Both the position numbers and the translations under genes were made by a program. DNA of 64,000 nucleotides from Boswellia sacra. Its lineage: Eukaryota; Streptophyta; Magnoliopsida; Sapindales; Burseraceae. Below the pieces are notes generated by a model that saw only the letters and a program-made list of their open reading frames with translations, searched no databases and had not been told where the DNA came from. The stretch covers positions 142,306 through 206,305 of the forward strand of contig SNVD02004629.1 in the NCBI GenBank assembly GCA_013180625.2, given 5' to 3'. Positions 11,681 to 22,927 of the stretch are shown in pieces. Position 1 is the first letter of the stretch, and each line of letters opens with the position of its first letter.

Positions 11681-12549
11681 TGTTAGCTCTAGATGTATGG
11701 AGTTATGAGTAATATAATAATAAACTGTAAAGTAAAATGGCACAGGAGGATTTTACGTGGTTCGGTTATAAAACCTATATCCACGGACAGCTTTAAAGCT
11801 GTAATTTACTAAGTTCTTGTTTGAACAATCTTTAGGATCGTTTATAGTGCTAACTCACTCTCACACACTGACCTAATCTTTGTAAAACAAAATCTCACCA
11901 AGATCTTAAACTTTAGTGACACTGCACACTCTTTGTCATTGATAACTTAACAGCACACTGTTCAATTAAACATAACCACGATGTCGGACACTGAATTACA
12001 TAAACACTTAACTCACAAGTTCTCTCAAGTGTATACTAACTCAGACAGACCTAATCAAAAATTCATTCACGATTACAACCTCTCATACATGAATAAAACA
12101 CTTATAATAACAAATGAAGCATTCCAATTTGCGTTGAAGCTCTCCTCTAAACTCTTGGAATGCTGTGACATAGACTCTTCCAATCAAACATCTATATGTT
12201 ATGTAAACATAACATTATATATATATTGCGATGCCAGATCGAAATCTCCTTAAAATCCTGTAAAAATCCTAATCAAACTCACATTAGGATAAAGACTAAT
12301 ACAATATGAAGTAATATAAGTAACTCCTAAAAGTATTAGGACACAAATAAATATTTTTTTATTTTAACTATGATACATTAGATAATGTCCTAATCTAAGA
12401 AGATATTTATTATGAATCAAATACTTCCTAAAATATACTTCTAGAAATAGTAAAATAAGAAACAGTATAATATTCTAATTTTATCATAAGTTGGTCCAAA
12501 ATCATCATGTGCATGGCACATGCAAGTATGTCACACGTTGACACCAACA
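11681..12549 (-). repeat. Copia-1 5' LTR (right copy)
   Basis: 869 bp, direct repeat of 2655-3526, beginning TGTTAGCTCT and ending CACCAACA. It would carry the element promoter on the minus strand. The plus-strand open frame inside it (11981-12253) is a shadow of LTR sequence, not a gene. Confidence 0.92.
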
Positions 12550-12554
12550 AACAT
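12550..12554. repeat. Target-site duplication of Copia-1 (right), AACAT
   Basis: Exact copy of 2650-2654, directly after the CA end of the right LTR. Confidence 0.92.
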
Positions 12555-13193
12555 AAATTCTTACCTTTTTCCATAAACATTGATTTAGTACAATCGAATC
12601 CAGTGATTAGAAACTTTGCTAAATTGAAACGAAGAATAATTGCATTTTAATTTTTCTTCCACAATCATTGAATTATAATAGGTCAAAGAATAACCAATTA
12701 TTTTTTTACCTAATTTTTCCATTTTAGTACAAAATGCATAAGCAATTACACAATCTCAAAAAAAAAAAAAAAGTTTAACTTTACATAAATAGAGAGAGGG
12801 TACTCGTCCGTGGTGCAGATCTTTTCCCATGATGTTGAAAAAATTAAAAATATTATATTGTGTTTAAAATTAGCTTAGTCTAAAATAAAACAATTTCCAT
12901 CGCTCTTGGATATATGTATTTATATTACTAAAAGTTAAAGGTTATAAAAATTTTATTGATAATGTTATATTTATAATTCATTACAACCAACTTTTTTTAT
13001 AATTTTAGTTGGTAAAATTATTAGAGAAATGATTACTATATTTGCAATTTATCTTTTTTGTTTATTTTCATTTTGTCAACAAAATTATAAAAAAATTGAT
13101 TATAAATTATTTGTAGGCGTTACGTCCTCTACTAAATAAACAAGTTTCAGAAAATATTAAAAATGCGAGATATATGTTAAATCTAAATGTATA
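12555..13193. other. AT-rich spacer between Copia-1 and MULE-1
   Basis: About 640 bp with poly-A (12758-12773) and poly-T runs, no open frame of interest and no recognised repeat ends. It is probably old intergenic DNA. Confidence 0.5.
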
Positions 13194-13203
13194 AATTTTT
13201 TTT
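13194..13203. repeat. Target-site duplication of MULE-1 (left)
   Basis: AA followed by eight T, exactly matching 19054-19063. A 10-bp duplication lies within the 8-11 bp range of Mutator-like elements (9 bp is typical). Low complexity leaves the exact boundary ambiguous by one or two bases. Confidence 0.7.
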
Positions 13204-13336
13204 GGGAAAATGTCACAGACTACCCCTACCTTTTGCGAATTTATCATGTAAAAATGTTTTTTGCTACTTTGTATAAATGACAACCCTATATTTTGAAAAA
13301 GTCATTATGGGATACCCTTCTGTTAGTTTGGATGTT
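13204..13336 (+). repeat. MULE-1 left terminal inverted repeat
   Basis: About 133 bp matching the reverse complement of 18920-19053. Shared blocks include CTACCCCTACCTTTT, ATGACAACCCTATATTTT and GTTAGTTTGGA. Mutator TIRs bind the transposase and often act as promoters of the element genes. Confidence 0.9.
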
Positions 13337-13818
13337 TGATGACATCAGTTTTCCATCCAAAATCTATACAATTACTATTATACCCTTAACGATATTTCTA
13401 AAAAGTAATAGGATATATAAACAATTAATTTATTGATAAAATTACAGTTTTAACCTTCAATTGAGACAATTAAAACATATTTATTCCTGCACATGTGGAC
13501 AATTGAAATGAAATTTTGCCCCTCTGTTTTAAAAATGTCATTGTAGTCATTGCAAGCTAACCATTGGAGCATGAGTGGCTGCCTTTAAATTTGTACATGA
13601 AGCTCGTGTAGTTGCAAAAACTCTATTGAAGCACATAGATTTACAACTTGAAATCAAACACAATCAACACATGCCATCTCACAATACCAACAGCCAATAT
13701 TTAACATAAACATTTACAACACAGAGAACCAAATTCTACAATAAAGCACCGGAATATCATTTTATAGATCAAAGTTACAGTTACACAGCATGCAACAGAG
13801 CAATTCTAGTTGAAGGAA

Positions 13819-14329
13819 ATGGCATCAAAATCAAGCTCAAGTGTAGAAATGGATCAAGCAAGTTCAAGCAATGTAAGGCAAAACAACAGTACGACAAACA
13901 TGAGTGCAAGAGGTATATATAAAATGGTAAATGGCAACCTAATAAAATTTAAAAATAGGAGGTGCAAATGCAATTGCAAAGGTAGCTATCATGATTTCTG
14001 AGTCTAGCAATAATCCTGGTAAGCTATATTTTATATGTAGAAATGGGATATGTAATTTCTACATGTGGTGGGAGCCTGATGTTGAAGAAATTAACTGTGA
14101 TGTTCTTGATGCGATGAAATGCATTAATGTTGTAAGTCAGGAGCAGTCTAGGGAGGATGAGGTACAAAACATTTTATGGAAGATGCAAGATGATATGAAG
14201 TTGGTGATGAACCAAAATGAAGTGCTTCAACAAATCAACGAAAAAATGAAGAATGTAGTCATGGTGAATAGGTTGTTATTCTATATGCTGCTGCTAATTT
14301 TGATAGGAATGATGGTGAAAATGATGTAA
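13819..14329 (+). pseudogene. GRF-type zinc-finger protein carried by MULE-1 (frameshifted)
   Basis: Starts MASKSSSS (an upstream in-frame Met at 13810 is possible). After a Ser/Asn-rich region comes RRCKCNC, then, in the next frame, ESSNNPGKLYFICRNGICNF and MWWEPD, which together form the C-x-C ... NPG+.F..C ... C.F..W pattern of the plant GRF zinc finger (zf-GRF, as in At4g04775-like proteins). A one-base frameshift, or less likely a tiny intron, lies around 13980-13995. The C-terminal part (EVLQQINEKMKN) looks coiled-coil and ends in a hydrophobic segment (LLFYMLLLILIGMMV), a possible membrane anchor. Finger-coil-membrane order is common in small plant GRF proteins. GRF fingers bind single-stranded nucleic acid in other proteins; the role here is unknown. 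Confidence 0.7.
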
Positions 14330-14499
14330 TGTAATGGTTATGTATGTCATGCAACATATGAAATGGACAGCAATGAAACTCATTAAAATATAATAAGTTA
14401 ATATGTCAAGAGTAAACATACATTTCATTGTAGTTTTAAATATCAAGACTACAATTTCCTCTTTCTGTGGCTAAGTAGAGGACTGCAATATCCTATACA

Positions 14500-14655
14500 A
14501 AAAAAAATCAGCAATCTAAAGGACTATAAAAGTTCCCTTACAAAAAAACAGCAACCTAAAGGACTATACAAGTTCCTTTACAAAAAAGCAGCAACCTAAA
14601 GGACTATACAAGTTCCTTTACAAAAAAACAGCAGTCCCTTTACAAAAAAATAGCA
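14500..14655. repeat. Tandem repeat, ~41-bp unit, in MULE-1
   Basis: Three nearly identical units with the core CAGCAACCTAAAGGACTATA followed by (A)AAGTTCC(C)TTTAC, and a fourth partial unit. It lies in the non-coding gap between the 3' ends of the two MULE-1 genes. Confidence 0.8.
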
Positions 14656-14879
14656 TCCATCTATAAGTTCATTTACATACTAACATTTTGAAGGTTGCAT
14701 TGCTATTGTATAACAAAAATACTTACATAGAAACTGATTAGCTTACATAGATTGCTATTCCAAAAGCTTTCAAGCTAAGAATCATAGTCATTGCTCTCTT
14801 CCAGTCAACAATCTACTCACTGCAAATATGTATATAAATTTAAAAAATTTTCAACATAATAAAATTGTGCAACAGAACA

Positions 14880-17800
14880 AGATATGTTTAGTACCTCTTC
14901 TTTTCCCTTTGGTAGTTCCTCTCCTAATGGTAGTTGAAGTTTGAGTTTGTTGAGAGGAGGGAGGTGTTGAGTCGAGGGAGGTGTTGAGTCTCCAACATTT
15001 TGTGAGGCTGCACCATGGTGGGATGATGTTGCTTGAGGCAGTGATGTAAGTTGTTGGGAAGAAGGCCTTACAGTGGAGTTCTTTGCCTACAAATTGTAAA
15101 TAAACATGAAAAAGAGTTAAAATCAGTAATAAAAGCAATAAAAAATAACATAATAACCTGTTTCTTCTTCTTGGGTGTGTCATTTGTGTTTTTCTTTCTT
15201 TTTTTTAGACTGAGTGGTTGAGGTTGCAGCAGTAGAATTTTTATCAAGCATCTGGTAGAGATGTTGTTACCTCTGTCCTTACAGTGGTTTTTCTTGCCTT
15301 ACACAAACAAAAGCCAAGTTCAAATAAGTTAAACACTACAAAAAATGAGCAACTTATTTAAGCAGCAGTTAATAAAATCAATTTTTACCTTCTTATATTT
15401 TGTGCCAGGGGGAACTTTGCATGACCTTTTGTTCTGATTATACCCACCACAATTTTTGCATCTCATAGTAAAAAATTTTGAAGCTGGTGGGTCTTCATCC
15501 GCAGCCCTTCTCCTATATTTCTTAGGCCTTCCTACCTTAGTCCTCATTTTTTGGGTTCCAAATTGTTACATTGTACCTCAGGCCACTCACTTTGATCTGG
15601 TATAGGCCTTACATAGGGGTCGTAGACTGCAATAAATCTATCCCTTAACAGCATTTTATCAACAAATTGGTGAACCTCTATTCTCGTATCATTTGCACAA
15701 GCAATGGCATAGATGCAAGGCATCCTAGAAATCTAGAAAAGTCCACAGCTGCAGAACCCCTCACTCAATCTCACAATATGAACTCTCCCTCTATTTACAA
15801 CTTCAAACTCCAAGTTGCCACACCAAATGACCTCCAATTGATGACTTCACTTCCCTCTTTCTTCAATTATACTCCTAATCTTTAGATCAATATCTGTGTG
15901 CCACCTTAGACAATCTTTTAATCTTGTAAAACAAAAAAAAATACAAGGAAGTTAAATAAAAAGAGAAATTAACAAATCCAAAACAAAAACAAATACAAGG
16001 AAGTTATAAAAATAAAATCAATTAACAATGCAAAATTAAAAAAAAAAAGCCAAAGTACTTACTTTCTTTGCATCCTCTTCATGATCTTCCTTCTAATATC
16101 CTCAACCAAGATAAGATAAGTCTGCCCTCGATAACGGTTCATCCAGGAGTTAAATGATTCAGTGATATTGTTGGTCACATGATCAACTTTAACCCTTTCA
16201 TCGAAGGTATATCTACTCCAATGAATTGCTGGAATGTTGGATAGTTATTCAAAGGTATTAGCATCAATACCTTGAATTTGTTCCATAGCTGAGTGAAAGT
16301 CAGTGGCATTACAAGCCTTGCAAGCTCTCCAAAAAAGCTCTTGTAGTGTTGGTGCAGTGTGCTGCCTTTTAAAGTTATCAAACAAATGCTTACCACAAAA
16401 TCTGTTTGATGCATATGGCCACTTAGCAATCAAAGCATTAATTATTCCTTTTTGCCTGTCACTCAAAAATGACATAGGCAGCCCACAACCATCTACTCCT
16501 CCTATATGCTTACCTAATAGATCTAGAAACCAATTCCATGTGGAATTGCATTCAACTTCACAAATTCCTAGGGCTAAAGGATACATCCCATTGTTGGCAT
16601 CAATGCCAACAGCTGCCAATAAAACCCCACCCATGGGACCCTTTAAGTGACAACCATCCAAACCTATAAAAGGCCGACAACCAGTAAGGAAACCTAGTCT
16701 TTGTGCAGGAAACCTAATAAAAAACCCTTAAAATTTTGGATTTGCAGAAATCAAGGCCGCATCTGCCTTAACATACACTGTCGTACCAGGGTTTATTATC
16801 CTTACAATATTGGCATATTTGTGTAGTAGGTTCAATGCTTGTTGGTGGCGTTCCCCTATGACCTGAAATGCTTTCATCCTAGCCCTATACAACTTCTGTT
16901 TGGAAGGTTAAAGGCCAAATCTCCTTTTTATATCCTTTTCTAACCAGTCCACATCAATGGTAGCATTATCTCTAAAGTGCTCCTCATATTGTTTGGCTAT
17001 CCATATGTATGTGTACTCAGGGGTATCAATAACTTTAGAACACCTATGTTCAGGATATAAAGTCTTGATTTTATAGGTTATCATGTCTTGTGTTGTTGAG
17101 GCACGGATCCTCCATGGACAACCTTCAGCAGCACACTTACAGGTGACTCTATTTTTCTCATTTTTTATTCTTTTAAGCACAATCCCTCTACGCACTGAAT
17201 ACTCTCTAAGAACCTCTCTAAAATGGGCCAAACTTTGAAATTTCTGCCCCACTGCAAACTTAACTTCCCCCTTAGGACCAGGAGTGAAAAGTTTTTTCCT
17301 GTGGACCCTAGTCATCCTCTCACTGCCTACCTTAACCTCACTAGCACTTACTAACTTTTCAAAATTTTCACCATCACTTTGGTAATGGGAAATTTCATCA
17401 GATGACTCATCACTTCCTCCCCCACTATCACTTTTTGTCCCACTATTATCACCTTGTACATCACTATCAGGCCTATATTCTACATCAGAATCATTCTCAA
17501 GGTCATACTTGCTATGACACTTTGAGTTGTCATGATCCATTTCTACATCCTTTTCGCCTAAGTCAGTATCATTTCTAACATCCTCAAACTCAGGTTCCCC
17601 GTCAACATTCCTACCCTCCAACTCAACTTCCCTCTCAACATCCCTATCCTCTAACTGGGTTCCTGTTTCCTTATCTACATTAGCCAAGGTAGGTCCTACT
17701 TCAACATCCATTTCCTCCAAATCAGATCCTGTTGCATCCCTATCCTCTAAATTACCTCCTATTTCATTTATAACCTCACAAGGCACCTCATTGGAAAGGG

Positions 17801-18104
17801 AATAATCATCAGATGACTCACTATCTAATGGTTGTTCCTCAACTGAAATGGTTAATTTATCAAGTTTTTTCATTTCAAACATGTTTAAAAGTTCTAAAAA
17901 TTGCTGGTCAATTTCTATCACCGTGGTTTCTCCATTCCAAGGTAAGGTGACACTAAATTTCACTTCCCTATGATCCACAACACCCATTTCAAATACAACA
18001 TTAAGAATAGAAATCAAACCAATAACATTGACTTTCTCAGGGTCTACATTCCCAAGTGTAACTACACTACCCCTAGCTTCTATTGTCATGACAAAAAATC
18101 CCAT
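14880..18104 (-). pseudogene. mudrA-like: MuDRA-type transposase of MULE-1
   Basis: Met at 18104 opens a 398-residue frame: an N-terminal unknown region, a long acidic stretch, then (residues ~281-355) the MuDR DNA-binding domain with TCKCAAEGCPWRIRA and HRC, a C..C..H.C finger. The same frame continues past TAA at 16905-16907 and another near 16730 into the MULE catalytic domain (16661-16245): MDGCHLKGP (first Asp), FLSDRQKGI (second Asp), then a third stop (16242-16244) and DHVTNNITESFNSW. A GTAAGT splice donor lies near 16065. A SWIM-like motif (CSCG ... PCIYA, about 15715-15765) has Tyr for His, and a zinc knuckle in 15547-15329 (CKNCGGYNQNKRSC) has Gln for His. The C-terminal tail runs to about 14880. 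It would cut and move the element. Confidence 0.85.
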
Positions 18105-18919
18105 TAGACTGCCATATGCATCAACAGATACATGTAATTTTTTTAAAAAAAGGCATCAGATGGTAGCCATGAATGAGCAACAAAAACAAAATTTTTACAA
18201 GTTATGCATGGTGGTGAAAATAACATTACAATTATGCAAGTTATTAAACCAATTTCATATAATTCACGTTAAATTCTAAAAACCCCAATTTTCCTTTACA
18301 TCAGAATAATGCAAAGGCATGAATGACCTAAATTTGTTAAAAAAAAAATCACTCATCTCATGCATGCATGTCAATATATTAGTACAGTAATTCAAGATAT
18401 CACCTCAATTTCATATAATTTACATCAATTTAAAAAAACCCCATCTTTTCCAAAAATTTAGGGTTTCGGTTTCAAGAAAAAATTTGAACATAAACAACCA
18501 AAAATTTGAAACCATCACAAATACTACTAATAGTAGTAGAAAAGAACGTAAAATATCAAAAAAAGAAGATGCCATGCATACGGTCATGCAACACAATATT
18601 TTTCAGTAGAAACAAAGGCATAGAGATGCATTCACACAGGATTGGGTCTTACCTTGCAATGAAAACCAACGTCTACAACAAACATTCAAGGTTCAGAGCC
18701 CTTCAAATGGCGTGGTTGCACCAGAGAGACGCGGGAAGAAGAACAGTCGCTACAGGTGAAAACGAAAGAGAAAGAGAAAGTGGGGTTCGGGGAAAGAGAA
18801 AGTGGGGCGGTTTGCAAAATTATATTGCAACAGTTTACTCACGTTTTATATAATTGTTGACTACTGTTTATATAAAATGACCATTCTAACCCTCTAACTT
18901 AAGGATATTTACAAACATT

Positions 18920-19053
18920 TAACGTCCAAACTAACATAAGGGTGTCCCATGATGACTTTTTTAAAATATAGGGTTGTCATTCATACAAAGTGATAAAAGG
19001 TGTTTTTATATAATAATTTCGTAAAAGGTAGGGGTAGTATGTGATATTATCCC
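18920..19053 (-). repeat. MULE-1 right terminal inverted repeat
   Basis: About 134 bp, inverted copy of 13204-13336. It ends CCC at 19053, directly before the TSD. Confidence 0.9.
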
Positions 19054-19063
19054 AATTTTTTTT
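19054..19063. repeat. Target-site duplication of MULE-1 (right)
   Basis: AATTTTTTTT, identical to 13194-13203. Confidence 0.7.
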
Positions 19064-20536
19064 AAGAAAAAAATCAGAACCCTAGAGCGATGAAATTGAA
19101 GTCTTCTCTCTCACTCAAGCGGTGGCGTTAGAATTTTAAATAGAATTTCTACAACGAAGCTCTGCCCTTATCAAAGTTATTAATAATTTAATTTAATTTT
19201 TTTTTTAATGTGTATTGCACGGGTCTCGGATCCAATGTCACACCTGCCACATATCTTTAATTAATTAATTTGTTTATTTGTATTTTTTGTTTTTTAATTG
19301 TGTGCCATTGCTCCCTCTTTGTATTATATATATATATATATATATATAGATAAATATATATATATATGCTTGAGGTTGTTGGATTCCTCTATTGAGTGGG
19401 ACAACTAATATTTTCTTCAACTCTATCCTAAATTAACCTTCGTTATTTTAATCTAATTAAGATTTGATCCCTAATTATTGTATTAAAAAGTGATTTCATC
19501 GCTAAAAATCACCAGCTGGACATGGTGATCATCATGACCTTGAAACTTTTATAATAATAAATAAATTTGGCCACCTGCAATGTCTTTGGTTGAAGAAAAT
19601 GGAAATAACTTGTGCTGTGCTAGAGAAATTGTGCTATTCTTTGACGTTTTGAGTTGGTTTAGGTATGTTTGGAAGCTCTCCTGGTATTTTAATAATCATA
19701 TGTACTCTCAGTATTTTAATAATATATATGTCTTTATCGAAAAATTTCTTCAAGCGTATAATATTATTAATTTTTTAATATAATTTTGAGGGAAATACAT
19801 TAATTGTAAACTTTTGAGGATTCCTTGGAAACAAATCATATCTTTTTTTTTTTTTAGCCAGATATCTAGCGGTGCATTGTTATAAGGTATTTTAATTTAT
19901 TTGATCCTTAATTTAAATTGAGATAGAACATCTAATTTTTTTAAAAATTATTATTTCTAAAAAGCCTCTCAAAATTTAATTTTATATATATATATATATT
20001 TATGTTATATTTTAAAAAGATTTATTTCATGGAAACACGTCTATTTAAAAATATTTTTAACAAAAAAAATACTTCAAAGCTTACTTTCTATAAGTGAAAA
20101 CACAAAAATAGAAAAAGTTTGAACCACCACCCAAGAAATCCAGTCATTCAGAGATCTGGCAGATGCCAGTGAGTAGAAATAAATCAAAATACTCTCCGCA
20201 TTAAAATATGACAGTACAATTAAAAAATAAAAAAAAGGAACCGTCGTTATCATAAGGCTTACCCATCTCCTAGAAAAGGATGGTCGGTGTCTGTCTTGGG
20301 CGTTTGGATAACCATATATTTGGGAAACTATTTGGCACCCCCTCATCTTTGCGTAATAAAACCAATTCTGCAATCTAAAACCATCATTCACCTCCTCAGT
20401 GTTTTATAATTGTTTACAACCATTCCAGAATTGGGCCCAGCGGCCATTGGGCAAGCGGAGGGGAGTCCAAAGCAACAAGCAGCATAGCAGTTGAAAAGGC
20501 CCCAATGCCCGAAAGCCCAATTTAGTAGCCAGGCAT
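19064..20536. other. AT-rich intergenic DNA, no gene recognised
   Basis: Contains a TA microsatellite (19325-19367), another TA run near 19983-20000, and short poly-T tracts. Open frames at 19580-19783 and 20074-20391 have no recognisable motifs and look like chance. No TIR or LTR ends were seen until the hAT-like element. Confidence 0.5.
19325..19367. repeat. (TA)n microsatellite
   Basis: TA dinucleotide run interrupted once by GATAA. Confidence 0.9.
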
Positions 20537-20544
20537 AGCCTGGA
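20537..20544. repeat. 8-bp target-site duplication (left) of hAT-like element, AGCCTGGA
   Basis: AGCCTGGA recurs exactly at 22648-22655. Eight bases is the hAT superfamily TSD length. Confidence 0.8.
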
Positions 20545-22647
20545 TAGAGGTGGCAATTTGTCCTGCGGGTCTGGGACCTCGGTGTGTCTCGCCGAGATTG
20601 GGACGGGGCAAGACCCGTCACAACAGTATTTTGGGGCGGGTCTGGGACAAACAAATTTTGCCCCGGCCGGAGCGGGTCCGGGTCCGGGGCAAGGCTCTTG
20701 GACCTGTTGACCCGCCCAGCCCCGCAAGATATAGGGGTGTATTTATAATATTTTAAACTATTAGGACTATCAAATAATTTTTTAGGTTATATTTGTTAAA
20801 TTTTTCATATATATGAATTCTTAATAATTTTACAAATAATAAAAATACTTTAATAAAAGTTATATTTTACTTAATAATTAACATCTTTAACATCAATTTG
20901 ATCATGTTATAATGACAAATAAAATATTTTGTATTTTATGGTAATTAAATTTGTATAATATATATAATCTTTATATATATTATTAAGTACTAATTGAATT
21001 ATTACAATATTAGCAATATTATTTTCAAAATGTATACCTTTCATATAATCAATATATTATTTTCTAAATATGTAAATAGAAAATGATGAAAACAATTTTA
21101 TAACCTTAAATATATGATTTATCGTAATTTAAATTAATTACTTAGATTATTAATGTTTCATAACTATATATAATGTTAATTAATTAGCATATGTCAATCA
21201 TATTTTACTATTATTAGATTGAAATTAAATCAACATGCTATTGAAAAATTATTTAATTGTATTATCAATTATTTAAAAAATTGTCAATTAACTAATTTAC
21301 AAGCAATAATACGCATTTTACATTATTTTTAATAGTGTATATAATATTATTACTAATAAAATCAAATGGTAATTAATGATAATTAAATATTTGTATTTTA
21401 TAGTAACTAAATTTGGATAATATATACAATCTTGATATAGATTACTAAGTAATAATTAAATTATTACAATATTAACAATATTATTTTTAAAATGTATACT
21501 TTTAATATAATCAATATATTATTTTCTATATATGTAAATAAAAATATAATAAAAATAATCTTAGAACCTTTAATATATGATTTATCGTAATTTAAATTAA
21601 TTAATTAAATTGTTAATATTTTATAAATATATATAATGTTAATTAATTGGTATATATCAATCATATTATTACCATTACTATATTAAAATTAAATCAACAT
21701 GCTATTGAAAAATTATTTAATTGTATTATCAACTATTTAAAAAATTATTAATTAACTAGTTTACAATCAATAATACACTTTTAATATTATTTCTAATAGA
21801 GTATGTAACATTATTACTAATAAAATCAAATGATAATTAAATATTTATATTTTATAATAATTAAATTTGTGTAATATATACAATATTACAATCTTGATAG
21901 AGATTACTAAATACTAATTAAATTATTACAATATTATCAAGATTATTTTGAAAATGTATACTTTTAATATAACCAATATATTATTTTCTAAATATATAAA
22001 CAAAAAATGATAAAAATAGTCTTATAACCTTAAATATACGATTTATCGTAATTGAAATTAATTAATTAAATTATTAATGTTTTATAAATATTTATAATGT
22101 TAACTATTTGACATATGAATATGCCAATCATATTATTACTATTATTATATTGAAATTAAATCAACATGTTATTTAATTATATTACCAACTATTTAAAAAT
22201 TTGTCAATTAATTAGTTTATAAACAATAATATACTTTTAACATCATTTCTAATAGAATATGTAACATTATTACTAATAAAATTAAATAATAATATACAAA
22301 CATTTTGATTTTAGTTTGAAGATATATTATTTTTATGATTGTTAAAAAATGATGATAATTATAAATAATATGATAAAAAATTGAGAATGAAGTTATTTGT
22401 AAATATGTAAATATTATATGGGGATGAGATTGCAAAAAGTATAAATTTTATAGGGATGTAATTGTAAAAATATAAATATTTAGCGGCGGGGTGGGGCGGG
22501 TCTGGGTCTCCTCAAATTTTTTTTGCCCCGTCTCGGCCCGCTCGACCCCGCTACGGGGCAATGGGGCGGGGCGGGGCAAAAATTAGTTGAACGGGGCGGG
22601 GATGGGTACCGACCGCCCCGGACCCGCCCCACCCCATTGCCATCCCT
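20545..22647. mobile_element. hAT-like non-autonomous transposon with GC-rich ends
   Basis: 2.1 kb. The left end starts TAGAGGTGGCAA and the right end, read inward, AGGGATGGCAA, close to the (T/C)AGGGGTGGCAA termini common in plant hAT elements; an exact 8-bp TSD flanks it. About 190 bp at the left end and 165 bp at the right end are extremely G+C rich (repeated GGGGCGGG, GGGTCTGGG). The core is about 80-90% AT and codes for nothing. The Pro/Arg-rich open frames over the ends (for example 22480-22677 and 20404-20727) are by-products of composition. Confidence 0.75.
20920..22275. repeat. Three ~462-bp tandem repeats in the core of the hAT-like element
   Basis: The marker ATTTATCGTAATT falls at about 21119, 21582 and 22043 (spacing 463 and 461). 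Other shared blocks (TAATATAATCAATATATTATTTTCTA; GAAATTAAATCAACATG) recur with the same period. The copies have diverged by small indels, so the triplication is old. Confidence 0.8.
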
Positions 22648-22655
22648 AGCCTGGA

Positions 22656-22927
22656 AAATTTTCCTGATCGAGCTCAACTGATTTAATTTGTTAACAATAA
22701 GAGAAAATTTTTTAATTATGTAATTCTTTAATAATTTTTTAAAATTATATCACAAACACTAAAATTTTGAAGTTTTCTGACCGTATCGACCTAAATTTTT
22801 TATAAAAATTGGGTTAGCCTTATTCAAGTTGACATTTTCTTTGACAAGGTTAAGTGTGAGACATAGTCTCTCTTCACTTGAATCATGCTATCAAAATTCT
22901 CAACCATTAGTTATTAATATAAAATAT
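22656..22927. other. AT-rich spacer, nothing recognised
   Basis: No open frame or repeat end seen. It may contain the 3' flank of the split Ulp1 gene that begins at 22928 on the minus strand. Confidence 0.4.

Larger units (their letters stand above)
2655..12549 (-). mobile_element. Copia-1: complete, decayed Sirevirus-like Ty1/copia retrotransposon
   Basis: A 9.9 kb element in minus orientation. LTRs (2655-3526 and 11681-12549) begin TGTTAG and end CA, with exact 5-bp TSDs AACAT outside. Reading right to left it holds the 5' LTR, a tRNA-iMet primer site, gag, protease, integrase, RT and RNase H in copia order, then a further 3' ORF, several polypurine tracts and the 3' LTR. Length, a coiled-coil gag, an extra ORF after pol and multiple PPTs fit the Sirevirus (SIRE/Maximus) lineage. 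All reading frames are broken. About 89% identity over the first ~165 bp of the two LTRs (counted by eye) suggests an old insertion. Confidence 0.93.
13204..19053. mobile_element. MULE-1: Mutator-like DNA transposon with transposase and GRF-finger gene
   Basis: A 5.85 kb element bounded by long terminal inverted repeats starting GGGAAAATGTCACAGACTAC (left) and, read inward from the right, GGGATAATATCACATACTAC. Between them are a minus-strand MuDRA-type transposase (about 14880-18104) and a short plus-strand GRF zinc-finger gene (13819-14329). The two coding regions converge at their 3' ends. Both genes carry lesions, so the copy is not autonomous now, but the complete two-gene layout shows it was once. 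Confidence 0.9.

Noticed and set aside
11981..12253. 90-codon plus-strand frame
   Set aside because: It lies wholly in the 5' LTR of Copia-1. The corresponding part of the other LTR (2955-3225) is interrupted, so there is no sign of coding constraint.
20388..20756. Overlapping Pro/Gly/Arg-rich frames on both strands
   Set aside because: They run across the GC-rich end of the hAT-like element; composition explains them. The same holds for 22480-22677.
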